Of a DNA stretch of 64,000 nt, positions 1-9,950 are shown one piece after another. Source of the stretch: Tetracentron sinense (lineage: Eukaryota > Streptophyta > Magnoliopsida > Trochodendrales > Trochodendraceae). Both the position numbers and the translations under genes were made by a program. The notes under the pieces are model-generated. The model had not been told where the DNA came from and made no database searches. It was given only the letters and a program-made list of their open reading frames with translations. Within the stretch, counting starts at the first letter, position 1; the number at the start of each line of letters is the position of its first letter. Location of the stretch: the NCBI GenBank assembly GCA_015143295.1, contig CM026566.1:4575072-4639071 (forward strand). The letters are read 5' to 3'.

Positions 1-806
1 ATGAAATTTGGTGAAATTGATCCATGTTCCAATGTTGGATGAAAAAATGTTGTTTTCTGGCGGCGTCACGGGCAATTCCGACGACGGCAATATCATATTC
101 CTCCATCTCTCTCACCTCTATATTTCTCTCTCTTGAACTCACGGTTTGGGGGCTATGATTGATTTAAACAAGTTAGAATAAGGTTTTGATAGGTTTTAAT
201 CTTGATTTGGATAAATATTTAAGTTTTGAAATGAATTTTAAAAATTCTATGTTGGATTTTAGTTGAAATAAGCAAAGATTTTTTAAAAAAAATTTGAAAC
301 GGTAGATGGGGGTTTGGATTGATTTAAAATAAGATTATGATAGGTTTAAAATGAGTTTTAGAAATTCCATATTAGATTTTAGTTGAAATAAGCAAAGATT
401 TACCAAAAAAAAATAATAATCTGAAAACAGTAGTTGTGACGTCCTTGTCGTGAGGAAGAAGACAGGGACACAACCGGTATTTTTTTATTTGTTTTAGATT
501 TTTTTGAAAAAAAGGTTTAAAAAATGTTTTAAAATGTAAAAAAATATATTCAAAAGTGTAAAAAAAAAAAAACTGAGTAAAATTAAAATTTTTGAAGTTA
601 TTTTAAAGGATTAGAGGTATTTTGATAATTTTAAAAAGTAGTGACATTTTGATAATTTTTTTAAAAGAGTAAATTTTCTCTCTAATTTTCTAGACAACCA
701 AACGATGGAAATTTATGATTTTTTTTTTCTTTTCCACATTTTCTCAGACAACCAAACACAACACAAAGGAAATCTCGTCATTCCCCAAAGGACAGTGTCA
801 GAAGTA
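1..806. repeat. AT-rich intergenic DNA with a diverged direct duplication
   Basis: No gene is recognised. Two diverged direct copies are visible at about 148-300 and 308-410. Each starts with a G-rich run followed by 'attgatttaaa' and ends with 'ttagttgaaataagcaaag'. A second short duplication carries 'agacaaccaaac' at about 692 and 748. The rest is A/T homopolymer-rich. The open frames here are short and uninformative. Confidence 0.5.
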
Positions 807-1074
807 CGCGAACCCAAAAACCACCTCCACATCATGATGCTAGTGGAGGGGCAAAAGGTTTACTCTGGTGCTCACCAGAGTATGCCTCTGGTGAGCAACA
901 AATCAATGGACGAAAAAAACGCCAACTCACCATAAATCATTTTCTTTTCCCGCCCATTTTTGACTTCTTTTTATTTAAATTTTTTTCCCCTTTTTTCATC
1001 GATCTGTTGCTCACCAGAGTGTCGTGAGCACCAGAGTAAACCTTTTGCCTAGTGGAGGTGGTTTTTGGGTTCGC
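807..1074. mobile_element. MITE with ~70 bp imperfect terminal inverted repeats
   Basis: The outer arms 807-830 and 1051-1074 are exact reverse complements (24 bp, starting cgcgaacccaaaaacc). Inner blocks 851-875 and 1024-1048 are also exact reverse complements (25 bp), and 888-911 pairs with 998-1019 with few mismatches. The left arm carries about 20 extra bases between its blocks. The ~90 bp centre is T-rich and there is no coding capacity. This is typical of a non-autonomous DNA transposon; the superfamily is not resolved because no clear target duplication was found. Confidence 0.7.
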
Positions 1075-1139
1075 GCGGAGCTACAGCAACAGAAGTAACT
1101 AATGCATTGTAGGGTCAAATCTTTGCTGCATGAAATTTG

Positions 1140-1355
1140 TACCTCTTTTAGTTGTGGATGTACGTGTTCCTGGAAGAGCCAAGTCCAAGGGTGTCAAGTA
1201 GGCCTTGTTCATTGCACCAGTGTCCAGTCTGCCCTTTTTCTTCTTTAACAGAGATCTCACCAGATCAGGAGAGCCACGATTTACGGCCAAATGCAAAGGA
1301 GTGTTTCCATCGTTGTCCGGCTGGTTTATGAGAGAGTTAATGATAGGGAGTTATA
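1140..1355 (-). pseudogene. Ankyrin-repeat protein gene fragment
   Basis: A minus-strand open stretch encodes one good ankyrin repeat: a DNDGNTPLHLAV core followed by NRGSPDLVRSLL and a further TPLDLAL segment. GNTPLHLA is the signature helix-turn of ankyrin repeats, and the spacing to the next repeat is normal. The frame is closed by a stop just upstream (plus-strand ~1356), and no start codon, membrane segment or further repeats follow. It resembles the ankyrin part of plant ACD6-like proteins, but is far too short to be a gene. Most likely a captured or decayed fragment. Ankyrin identity is secure; the parent gene is not. Confidence 0.6.
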
Positions 1356-1527
1356 GTAGTAGTATAGATTGATTATATAATTAGTATAGTAATTAATTTA
1401 ATAAAATATTTAAGTAGTGGGAGATACTTAAGAGTCATGTGAGAGTGAATGTGAGTATTTAACCTATCATTTAATTAAAAATGAAGAATAATAATTAAAA
1501 TGATACATGTCATCTTTTTATTAGATT

Positions 1528-1773
1528 AAGGTGGCGTTTGGTAACTCTAAATAATAAGAGCTTATTTGGGTTTTAGAGCTTATTTGGGATTTAGAATGTT
1601 TGATATCAGGCTTATTAGACCTCTAGAAACTTTAAAAGTAGAGGAAAAACCTCTAAACAAATAAGTAGCACGCGATAACTTATTTTTTGGGTGTAAAACT
1701 TTAGAGCTTATTCTTTAGAGTTTATTTTTAAGAGCTAATAATATGTGAGTAGAGTTTCCAAACACACCTTAAT
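1528..1773. mobile_element. Candidate MITE with TIRs containing GTTTGG
   Basis: The left end reads aaggtggcgtttggtaactct. The right end (agagtttccaaacacacctt) is its near reverse complement. The interior repeats 'gagcttattt' in direct and inverted copies. Length about 245 bp, no coding capacity. The (G)CGTTTGG terminal motif is common in plant hAT- and Harbinger-type MITEs. Exact ends and target duplication are uncertain. Confidence 0.5.
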
Positions 1774-1863
1774 TAAATAGTAGACGCCACATCAATAGAC
1801 ACATGACATCACTAAGAATAGAGAATGAAGGTCATTGAGATATGCCACGTGGCACTAACCGGC

Positions 1864-1885
1864 ATATAGATAGATAGATAGATAC
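1864..1885. repeat. Microsatellite (GATA)n
   Basis: A run of tagatagatagatagata lies just before the degenerate tandem array. Confidence 0.85.
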
Positions 1886-1937
1886 ACATATGTACAGTCC
1901 AAGACTCCAAGTCTTAACCAAAGACACCTTAGAAATC

Positions 1938-2325
1938 GCCAAGGACTTTCCATATATTGCCTGGGGGATCTGCCAGGACTTACATAAGCGCCTTGAGAAT
2001 ACTACCAATTTTCCATACATGAATTGAGAATACGTCATGACTCACATTAGCACATTGGGGATGCTGCCAATGACATTTCATACATGACTGTAGAATCTAC
2101 AGACTTACATTAGCGCCTTAGGGATACAACCAAGGACTTTTCATATATTGCCTCTGGATATGTCAGGACTTACATAAGCGCATTGGGTATGTATACTGAC
2201 ACGGACTTACCATATATTGTCTGAGAATTTATCAGGGCTTACATGAGCACCTTGGGGATATTACGTACTATCAAAGTCTTTCCATTTATCACTTGAGGAT
2301 CTGCTAGGACTTACCCATAAAATTA
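1938..2325. repeat. Degenerate ~62-70 bp tandem repeat, about six copies
   Basis: Successive units share the order 'aaggactttccatatattg', a Gly-codon-like 'ggatctgcc' block, 'aggacttacataagcgcc', then 'ttggggat'. Unit starts lie near 1940, 2006, 2068, 2131, 2200 and 2270. Units differ by substitutions and small indels, and partial units may extend on both sides to about 2400. No coding frame runs through it. It looks like an old minisatellite or the internal repeat of an eroded element. Confidence 0.7.
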
Positions 2326-2534
2326 AAATGCCTTGTTAAGACTCCAAATGACTTAATATCTATTGCCTGAGAATCTGCGAAGACCTTTTCATAAAATTCC
2401 TTAGAATATATTCAAGGTTTAATATAAATATATGTATATAAATGAGTTAGCCATAAACAGCTAGTAACCCTGGGTAACGAACCTGCATAACATGGATGAA
2501 TAATATAGTAATACATAGCTACATCATTTTATGT

Positions 2535-2735
2535 ATCAACAGATTTATTACTAATCTACCTGCTCAATTTCTTAATCTTATTTCCAATATGAGTAGAGGA
2601 GAAACAAATTTATTTACTAATCTACTCTTTCAGTTTCTTAATCTTATTTCCAAGAAATTAACTTTTGAAAGATTTATTACTAATCTACCCTTTCAATAAG
2701 AGTTCCGACATGAGTAGAGAAGAAAAAAATTTAAT
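2535..2735. repeat. Short tandem repeats, ~70 bp unit, three copies
   Basis: Three related copies of 'atttattactaatctac', each followed by a ttcaatttcttaatctt-like stretch and, in two cases, 'atgagtagag(g/a)agaaa'. The third copy is truncated at 'ctttcaataagag'. No gene is supported. Confidence 0.6.
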
Positions 2736-2748
2736 TATTTACCAATTT

Positions 2749-3090
2749 GGAGCCAAATCATCTATGGTATCACCGGATTTGGCAAATCCGGTTATCACCC
2801 CTATAGGTCGCCACGTGTCTCCTTTGACACCCCTTAACCGTGGGTAAGGTTCACCCTCCCATCCTTGGTTTTTTTTAAAAAAATATTATTTCTTTTTTTA
2901 AAATAAAAAAACTGTTTTTAGAGTTTTTTTAATATTAAAAACAGTTTTTTAATTTTTTAAAAATAATTAATAATTTTTTTAAAAATACCAAGGATAGGTG
3001 GGTGAACCCTAGGGGTGGGTGAACCTTACCCATGGTTCAGAGGTGTCAAAGGAGACATGCGGTGACCTCTATGGGTGATAACTGGATTTG
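2749..3090. mobile_element. Long-TIR MITE, family M1, copy a
   Basis: The left arm starts ggagccaaatcatct and runs through an 'aaatccggttatcacccc' block, a 'ctcctttgacaccccttaa' block and 'gggtaaggttcacc'. The right arm is its reverse complement, ending in gataactggatttg. The centre is A/T homopolymers with a ctgtttttagag/aaaaacagtttt hairpin. Other copies of the family lie at about 3091, 3847, 44394 and 44902, so the element is repetitive. No coding capacity. Arms are about 130 bp. Confidence 0.75.
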
Positions 3091-3375
3091 GGTAAGGTTC
3101 ACCCAGCCCTAGGGTTCACCCACCTATTTTTTAGTTTTTTTTTTTTTTAAATTAATTCATTTTTTTTAAAATTAAAAAACTGTTTTTAATATTTAAAAAA
3201 CTCTAAAAACAGTTTTTAATTTTTTTAAAATTAAAATTAAAAAAAAAAACCAAAAATGAGTGGGTGAATCCTAAGGTGGGTGAATCTTACCCACGGTTAA
3301 AGGGTGTCAAAGGAGACATGTGGCAACCTCTAGGGGTGATAACCAGATTTGCCCATATAGGATTTGACTCTTTTT
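3091..3375. mobile_element. Long-TIR MITE, family M1, copy b (truncated, abuts copy a)
   Basis: It starts inside the left arm (ggtaaggttcacccagccc) directly at the end of copy a. The A/T centre and full right arm follow, ending 'gataaccagatttg' then 'gatttgactc'. The missing outer left arm suggests a deletion or unequal exchange between adjacent copies. Confidence 0.65.
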
Positions 3376-3390
3376 CAAGGGCTTGGGATT

Positions 3391-3545
3391 ATCTCTTGCC
3401 GACTCGGACATCCACACATCATCCGACATGTGGCGATGAAAAAGGGGAAAAGTCGTTTTATTTTTCCCCATGATTTTGACTCCTCTCCACTTGATATCTT
3501 TCTTTTTTACCACCACATGACCAATGATGTGTTGGACGAGCGCCC
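3391..3545. mobile_element. Small MITE, family M2, copy 1
   Basis: The arm 'catccacacatcatccgaca' with tgtggcgatga after it pairs imperfectly with 'accacatgaccaatgatgtg' plus ttggacg near 3510-3540. A related inverted-repeat element with the same arm (atccacacatcatctgacatg) lies at 45404-45545, upstream of the P450 gene. That recurrence is the main evidence for a mobile family. Confidence 0.55.
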
Positions 3546-3633
3546 TCTTCGTCCGCCAGATAATCTAAAGCCTTATTCAAATTCTGATGGTGGACCCAAC
3601 AAAGCCAGAGACTCTGGTTTTGGATGAATTAGT

Positions 3634-3841
3634 CTAGGGATACCCAAAAGTGTACTCCCATGTATACTCCCAAATCCTAACCGTTTATCTCAATTATTAA
3701 ACGGTTAGGATTCCTGGTGATGTGGCAATAGAAAAAACAAAATAAGGCAACTGAAATCCTGACCCTTAGTGGTTGGTTATAAACGGTTAAGATTAGGGAG
3801 TATATTTGGGAGTATAAATGGGAGTACCCATAGACCGACTC
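3634..3841. mobile_element. MITE with ~50 bp inverted repeats, family M3
   Basis: The left arm has gtactcccatgtatactccc followed by 'aaatcctaaccgttta'. The right arm has 'taaacggttaagatt' then agtatatttgggagtataaa and tgggagtaccca, its near reverse complement. About 208 bp, no coding capacity. An extra copy of 'aaacggttaggatt' lies inside the left arm. It lies between M1 copies b and c. Confidence 0.7.
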
Positions 3842-3846
3842 GTTTT

Positions 3847-4304
3847 GGATTCCTCAATTATGGAGCCAAATCATCTCCGGTGATAACCAGATATGCCTTG
3901 TTTGGACTCCTCAATTATGGAGCCAAATCATCTCCGGTGATAATCGGATTTGGCAAATCCGGTTATCACCCCTAGAGGTTACCACGTGTCTCCTTTGACA
4001 CCCCTTAACCATGGGTAAGGTTCACCCACCCATTTTTGGTTTTTTTTTTAAAATATTAATTCTTTTTTAAAAAAAATTAAAAAACTGTTTTTAATATTAA
4101 AAAAACTCTAAAAACAGTTTTTTAATTTTTTAAAAAAATTAATATTAAAAAAAAAAAAACCAAAAATGAGTAGATGAACCTTAGGGGTGGGTGAACCTTA
4201 CCCATGGTTAAGGGGTGTCAAAGGAGACACGTGGTGACCTCTAAGGGTGATAACCGGATTTGCCAAATCCGGTTATCACCGCAGAGGATTTGATTCCCTC
4301 AATT
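3847..4304. mobile_element. Long-TIR MITE, family M1, copy c (left end duplicated)
   Basis: The left terminus 'attatggagccaaatcatct' occurs twice, near 3857 and 3914, as a ~55 bp tandem duplication. The standard arm, A/T-rich centre and right arm follow, ending 'aaatccggttatcaccg' with 'gatttgattccctcaatta'. The right end shows that the full terminus begins with a ctcaattat motif. Confidence 0.7.
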
Positions 4305-4855
4305 ATTGAATACGTGTAGTCATTTTTTCAGGTTGTGATAGTGGACCCCGCACCATCTCGTGTTATTAATGCTCCTCTCGTACACCACTCATTGTAATGA
4401 AAATGCTAGTGACACGGAAAAGGCCGAGACCACACCGAGATTGAGATTGTGCATGTGATACATGTATTTCAAAATTTTCAAAAATAGATTTAATCAAATT
4501 TTGAGATCAGTCCATTACAAGCTCAGTCTAGGTGAGGTCTCAGTCCTTTGCGGTCTGAACAGCAAAGTTGCATTCTTATATAAGCGACCAAACGTCCAAC
4601 TTCCACCACAGAATCATTAGGGGTGACGTTGGCAATTTTTTCTTTTCTTTTGAGCTTCAGATATGATTTAAATATGATTTAACTACTGTCGTATCTAGAA
4701 GAAGAAGAAGTTGGAAGAGTAGCTAAGCTAGTCATATCGCATTTTTTTTAAGTGGAATTGGTATCATATAACTAACACACACTAAACTCACACAGCCAGA
4801 CCTAAGGTAGCCGCTAAGGCCTTAAGGGTAAGTCTAAGCTTTGAAACGCTCTTTG
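4305..4855. other. Intergenic, nothing recognised
   Basis: About 550 bp without a coding frame or recognisable repeat. Confidence 0.5.
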
Positions 4856-4862
4856 AATATGA

Positions 4863-5035
4863 ATTTTTTTTTAATAAACGTGGGTGTGTGGGCCAGACTC
4901 AGACTAATCCTACTTGATGTATAAGGAAACCCCCACTCCATACATCCAATATTGAGGGAGCTGAGTATCAACTTCGAGACCTCCAGGTTTATGGTTCGTC
5001 GTTCGGCCACTGGTCTACACCCCAGGGTTTCTTCC
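4863..5035 (-). mobile_element. Candidate tRNA-derived SINE
   Basis: Read on the minus strand, a ~173 bp unit begins ggaagaaaccctggggtgt. It has a box-A-like 'tagaccagtggccgaacga', then 'ctggaggtctcgaagttgat' resembling a weak box B about 30 bp further on, and ends in an A-rich tail (plus-strand T run 4864-4872). It is flanked by AATATGA repeats at 4856-4862 and 5036-5042, which extend to AATATGAWTT, as expected for a target-site duplication. Size, tail and duplication fit a plant SINE. The box motifs are imperfect, so the identity is tentative. Confidence 0.5.
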
Positions 5036-5256
5036 AATATGATTTCAGAAACTGCAAAATGGATTAAAAAGAAAAATTGGAGAGTTAGAAATAGTAGAAG
5101 AAGCTTTAAAGGTAGGGAAAGCTCCCCCATTTCCGGCAAGCCGATAAAAATCGCAGTCTGAGAGATTGTAATATTTATAGGAAATAGACTATGGAAATAC
5201 TCAGAGACTTTCATTAAATGATGGTAATGTCACTTTGGTTAATTGCAACTTGCGAG

Positions 5257-5269
5257 TTGCCCCTGGTTT
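5257..5269. repeat. LINE target-site duplication, left copy
   Basis: TTGCCCCTGGTTT, identical to 9938-9950, next to the oligo-A tail (plus-strand T/C run) of the LINE. Confidence 0.85.
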
Positions 5270-5299
5270 TTTCTTTTGATGGAAAGATGAGAATTGAAA

Positions 5300-6233
5300 T
5301 TAAAGACGAGATGATACATCTTGGAGAAGAACATTAGTCAGAAAAGGAGGAGCATCCTCCATCCAAACTATATGATCGACAATGGAGAGAGCTTTTCTTA
5401 CTAGGCAATGGGCCACTGAATTCCCTTCTCGACGAACATGAGAAAAACTGCAGTGATGGAAAGACAACCTCAAAGTTTTCACATCATCTAGGACCAAGCT
5501 TTCGAAAGAAGAATTCTCCTACTGAGAAGTAAGAGCACGGATGGTATTAACGGAGTCACTCTCCAAAATAACCTCCTGGATGCCCAACTCAAGAGCAAAC
5601 TTCAGACCTTCTCTTGCAGCTTACGGCCGCTGATTGAGTATTTGAAATTCTTTTAGACATAGCTGCAATGAGATCCCCATTGTGATCTCGAACAACTACT
5701 CCAACTCTTGCAGATCCGTCTTCCAAATGAAGAGCACCATCTATATTCACTTTAAAACAGTCAGCAGGAGGAGCTAACCAGGATCTCGCCGCTGAGATAG
5801 ATTCCGGGGCAGCCTTGTCGTTAGCCTTGTGAAAGTCGGCAAGTAACTTGTTAGCCTTTTGAACACAGTTAAATGGAGTCATCTTCACTCCCGAGAAAAT
5901 ATATTCATTTCTGTGCTTCCAAATCGACCAAGCTATCATGAAGAAAGCAGAAAGTCCCTCTTCGTCATGAGGCTTCATGATTTCCTCGACCCAACTGGAC
6001 AAAGAATCCGCACTTGTGGCATCTGATCGTAGGCCCAACTATGAGAGTAACCAAACTTGTCTCGCATAATGGCAGTTCTTAAGAACATGCAATATTGTTT
6101 CCCCTTCCTCACCACAAACCCCACAAACATTTTCTACTAGTATTTTCCGCTTGCACAAATTAGCTCGAACAGGTAATATATTGAGGGCTACTTTCCAAAT
6201 GAAAATCTTAACTTTTGGGGGAATAGCTAGCTG
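5300..6233 (-). pseudogene. LINE ORF2 C-terminal part: zf-RVT and RNase H domains, interrupted
   Basis: This continues the large ORF2 in frame after a TAG at 6234-6236. It encodes the zf-RVT linker with a C-x2-C-type knuckle (VCGVCGEEGETILHVLKNC), then a second TAG at 6039-6041. An RNase H-like domain follows: FKVNIDGALHLEDGSARVG near 5700-5760 holds the first RNase H Asp, with GVVVRDHNGD after it. There is a frameshift near 5615, and the ESDS segment (near 5550) and the C-terminal HVRREGNSVAH motif follow, with a further TAG at 5519-5521. The final stop is at about 5300. The domain order is that of plant L1 elements with a C-terminal RNase H. At least three stops and one frameshift make it non-functional. 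Confidence 0.85.
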
Positions 6234-6236
6234 CTA

Positions 6237-9200
6237 GACTTGAGACCACTTAATTCCCGACAGACTACCATTCCAAGAAAGAGAGGACGTGGAAGAAGAA
6301 GTAGCAGATTCTCTATCTCGCAACATACTTGTAAGATGATAGGCACTCCGGGCTGAGAACAAGCCTTTTGAAGTAAAATGCCAAACTCTTTTATCGGGGG
6401 GCAATCTCTCGCTTAAGGGAATGCTACTAATCAATTCAGCTTCATGTGGCATAAAAACTGTCGTAAGGAGAGTGTGGTTCCAAGTCTTTTGGTCTCTGTC
6501 AATAAGCAAACTGACCTTTGCATCCCGGGGCAGGACTTGAGCTGGAGACATCACTCGGAAAGAAGAGAGGGTTGGTAGCCAGCGATCCTCCCAAATCTGC
6601 ACATTCTCTCCATTTCCTATTTGCCACCTCATTCCCACATCCAAAGTACCTCTAGCTTCATAGATACTGCGCCAAGCATGAGAAGGATTGTGTCCGAGTT
6701 TGGCCTCCATAAATGTACAATTTTTGAAGTATTTGGCTTTGTAGACTTTGTGAAACAACGACTTTTCATTCATTATCAATCTCCATCCTTGTTTGGCTAG
6801 AAGGGCTTTGTTAAAATCATGAAGATCTTGGAAACCCATACCCCCTTCTCTCTTAGATTTGCAGAGTTTCCTCCAACTTGCCCAATGAATTTTTTGCTCA
6901 AAAGCTTTTTGACCCCACCAAAATTTCCTCATCAAAGAGTTAAGCTCTTCGCATAACCGGATTAGAAGAAGAAAGCAACTCATTGTGTAGGTGGGTATAG
7001 CTTGAGCGACGGCTTTTATCAAAATTTCTCTTCCCGCATTTGAGAGCAGTTTTTCCTTCCATCCTTGAAGCTTTTTCCACACTCTCTCCTTTATCGCATT
7101 AAAAATAGAGCTCTTCGATTTACCAATCACCGTAGGCAAGCCTAAGTACCTCTCGTGTTTGTCAACTCCTAGGACTTGTAATGTTCTCATTATTTCCTCT
7201 CTTTTGTTTCTTGGCGTGTTCTTGCTAAAAGAGATAGCTGACTTCTCTAAGTTAACCAGTTGACTGGAGGCCTCCTCATATATCTTCAGAAGCTCTGAAA
7301 TTGTTCTACTCTCCTCTACAGTAGCGCTTGCAAAGAGGAGACTATCCTCGGCAAAGAAAAGATGGGTAACTTTTGGGCCGTCTCGACTTGCAGCAACTCC
7401 GTGAATCTCCTTTTGACTCTCTGCTCTCTTAATTAAGGAAGATAAACCTTCTGTACAAAATAGGAAAGGATAAGGAGAGAGAGGATCTCCTTGACGGAGA
7501 CCTCTTGAAGGAGAGAAAAAACCTATTTGTTCTCCATTAAGAAGAATTGAGTAAGAGACCGTAGAGACACAAGTCATAATTAAAGCAACCCATTTAGCAT
7601 CAAAACCCAATCTGAGCATCATTTGTTCAAGAAAACTCCATTCAACCCTATCGTATGCTTTACTCATATATAATTTATGGGTCAAGTGGCCACTCTTTCC
7701 TTTTCGCTTGTTCTTAAGAAAATGAATAGTCTCAAAAGCCACTAAGATATTGTCGGTAATTAACCGGCCGGGAACAAAAGCACTTTGAGTGTCGGAAATA
7801 ATAAAAGGTAAAACCCTTTTATGTCTATTAGCAAGTGTTTTGGCGATTATTTTATAAATGACATTACACAAGCTAATTGGCCTAAAATGGGTCATGCTCT
7901 CTGGGTGTTTGATTTTTGGAATCAACACTAGCTGAGTGAAATTGATCTTCCTAAGAAAATGACCATGATGTAGGAAGGCGAGGACAGCATGAGTAATATC
8001 GGGGCCAACAATATGCCAATATTTTTGATAAAAGATAGCAGACGTACCATTGGGTCTGGGAGATTTGAGGGGGTGGATTTGAAAGGCTGCTTGCTTGATC
8101 TCCTCAGGTGTAAAATGCTGGAGAAGAGTTCCATTCATCTCATCTGTAACCCTCTTTTCAGTTAGCTCAAGAACATTCGCGAGATTAAGACTCGTGGGCT
8201 TAGACGACGTGAAGAGCTTTTTGAAATAATCAACCGCGATTTCCTCCATTTTAGCTTCTTCAGTAAACCATCTACCCTCGCCATCTTTGAGACCTTTTAA
8301 CCTATTTCTGCGATCACGATGCGAAGCTTTTGTGTGAAAAAAAGTTGTATTTCTATCCCCTTCTTTGAGCCATAAAGCACAGGATCTTTGTTTCCAAAGG
8401 GTTTCCTCACGGTCCAGAAACTCATCTATCTGTACTGCCAATCGTCTTTCCTCTACCAGATTTTGTTCGGTTGCTGGAGAAGCTTGCAATCTTGAAAGTT
8501 TTTCCTGAAGATCCCTTAACAGTTTGGTAACATTCCCAAAACTCCTTTTGTTCCATATACACAATTTTGCCCTAGTAAGTTTTATCTTCTCCCAAACCGC
8601 ATGCATACCTGAAACTTGATGACACCCAGTCCAGGCAGAATCAATGATTTCCGCACATTCGGGCGAGCGAATCCACATAGCCTCAAATCGGAAGCTTCTC
8701 TTCTTTCGAGCAATTTTTGGAGCCTCCTTATCAAACGCAAGAAGTAACGGACTGTGATCTGAGGTATGACATGATAAGTGCTTAACTGTTGTAAAAGGGA
8801 AAAGGAAACACCAGTCGGAGGTAGCCATTGCTTTGTCCAGCCTTTCTCGAACATTTCCCTCCCTCGATCTCTTTTTACACCAAGTGAAAGTATTTCCTTC
8901 AAAACCCAAGTCTATAAGATGACAATCCAAAATAGCTTCCTTGAACTTTCGCATTTTCCATGCCGCCTTTTCTACTCGACCCGACTTTTTCTCAGCACAT
9001 GTAATCTCGTTGAAATCACCAAAACAAACCCATGGCATAGAGTAACTTCTTGATAGGTACCGCATCAGTTCCCATGTTTCCCATTTTTTGGCTGCTTTGG
9101 GGTGCCCGTACATGCCAGTCAATCGCCAAACCTCCCTCTCACCCACAGTCCCAAGCACCACGTCGATATGATTTTTTGAGTAACTTTGAAGGGAGATGTC

Positions 9201-9326
9201 TAAATCCTGTCTCCACAGAAGACAAAGTCCTCCAGATCGACCTAAACTCTCCACAACAATTGCATTTGAAAACCCTCGGCTGACCTTAATTTTTTCCATA
9301 TCCTGTTTCTTTAACCTGGTTTCCAT
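6237..9326 (-). pseudogene. LINE ORF2: APE endonuclease and reverse transcriptase, catalytic residues lost
   Basis: A long open frame (1030 codons). N-terminal APE-type endonuclease motifs: METRLKK, CFGDFNEI, NTFTWC and TSDHSPLLL. Then the RT with FRPISLCNVIYKIIAKTLANR, SAFVPGRLITDN, motif A and motif C. Plant L1 motif A normally reads LDMSKAYD; here it is LYMSKAYD (codon TAT at 7668-7670). Motif C, normally FADDS, is FAEDS (GAG at 7347-7349). Both changes hit Asp residues that bind the catalytic metal ions, so polymerase activity is very unlikely. zf-RVT follows the RT. The reading frame begins just after a T-homopolymer frameshift; the true N-terminus lies upstream. Confidence 0.9.
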
Positions 9327-9445
9327 TAAAAAAACAAATTAGGGATCTTCCCTCTCACGATATTGTGGAGATTTCGAATTGTCCAAGGGTTCCCAAGCCC
9401 TTGGCAGTTCCAACTAAGACACTTCATGGCGGGCAATGGGGCTGG
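9327..9445 (-). pseudogene. LINE ORF2 N-terminus, separated by a homopolymer frameshift
   Basis: It encodes MKCLSWNCQGLGNPWTIRN, the canonical start of plant L1 endonuclease domains (the N of WNCQG is an active-site residue), and runs to IPNLFF. There a run of seven T (plus-strand A run, about 9327-9333) shifts the frame and gives TAA. The following METRLKK continues the domain in another frame. One lost or two gained T explain the break. The sequence upstream to 9937 has no recognisable ORF1. Confidence 0.8.
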
Positions 9446-9937
9446 ATCTCTCCAGTCCCCGCCATTTTGGAAGGAATAGGGCGATGTATCTTGTGTAACA
9501 GCAATCCAGCCGGAATGGTTCATTTTTCCCTCGCCTAGTACCGTCAACTAAGTTGAGAAAGGATGCAAAGTTTCCTCTTCGAGCCCCCGGTGGCCTGGGC
9601 GTCAACCATCAGAGCTTAGGTACAGTGGTAGGGAAGAAGATGGTCCTTAGCGCGGCGCTAGGGAAGAACAAAAGCCTTACTGAGAAAGGGGAGAGCACAG
9701 TCCCTCACAGATGCCCAAATCCCGAGCACGGCAACAGGTGAAAACAAAACCCTAGCACAAAGGTTTGTAAAATTCCTCAAAATAGGGGAGAAGAGAAGCC
9801 CCAAATAGGCGGCAGGAAAAACCCGAACTCGCACTAAGGCAGGAGAGGAAAAAGCCCTAGCTCAGCGGCAGGGCGTGAAGAAGCCTTAGCACAACGGCAA
9901 GGCGGGAAGAAGCCTTAGCACAACGGCAAGCCCTAAC

Positions 9938-9950
9938 TTGCCCCTGGTTT
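9938..9950. repeat. LINE target-site duplication, right copy
   Basis: TTGCCCCTGGTTT, identical to 5257-5269. It abuts the 5' end of the LINE. Confidence 0.85.

Larger units (their letters stand above)
5270..9937 (-). mobile_element. L1-type LINE, complete between TSDs but probably 5'-truncated
   Basis: A 4.67 kb element bounded by the 13 bp direct repeat TTGCCCCTGGTTT. Its 3' end (low coordinate) has a short A-rich tail. It encodes endonuclease, reverse transcriptase, zf-RVT and RNase H on the minus strand. Only ~390 bp lies 5' of the endonuclease, with no recognisable ORF1 and no CCHC knuckle. The copy is therefore probably 5'-truncated, as is usual after target-primed reverse transcription. 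A 29 bp direct duplication (aagaagccttagcacaacgg) lies at about 9870-9930 in the 5' part. Confidence 0.9.

Noticed and set aside
4834-5214. 126-codon minus-strand frame with a hydrophobic stretch
   Set aside because: It overlaps the SINE candidate and its tail; no recognised domain.
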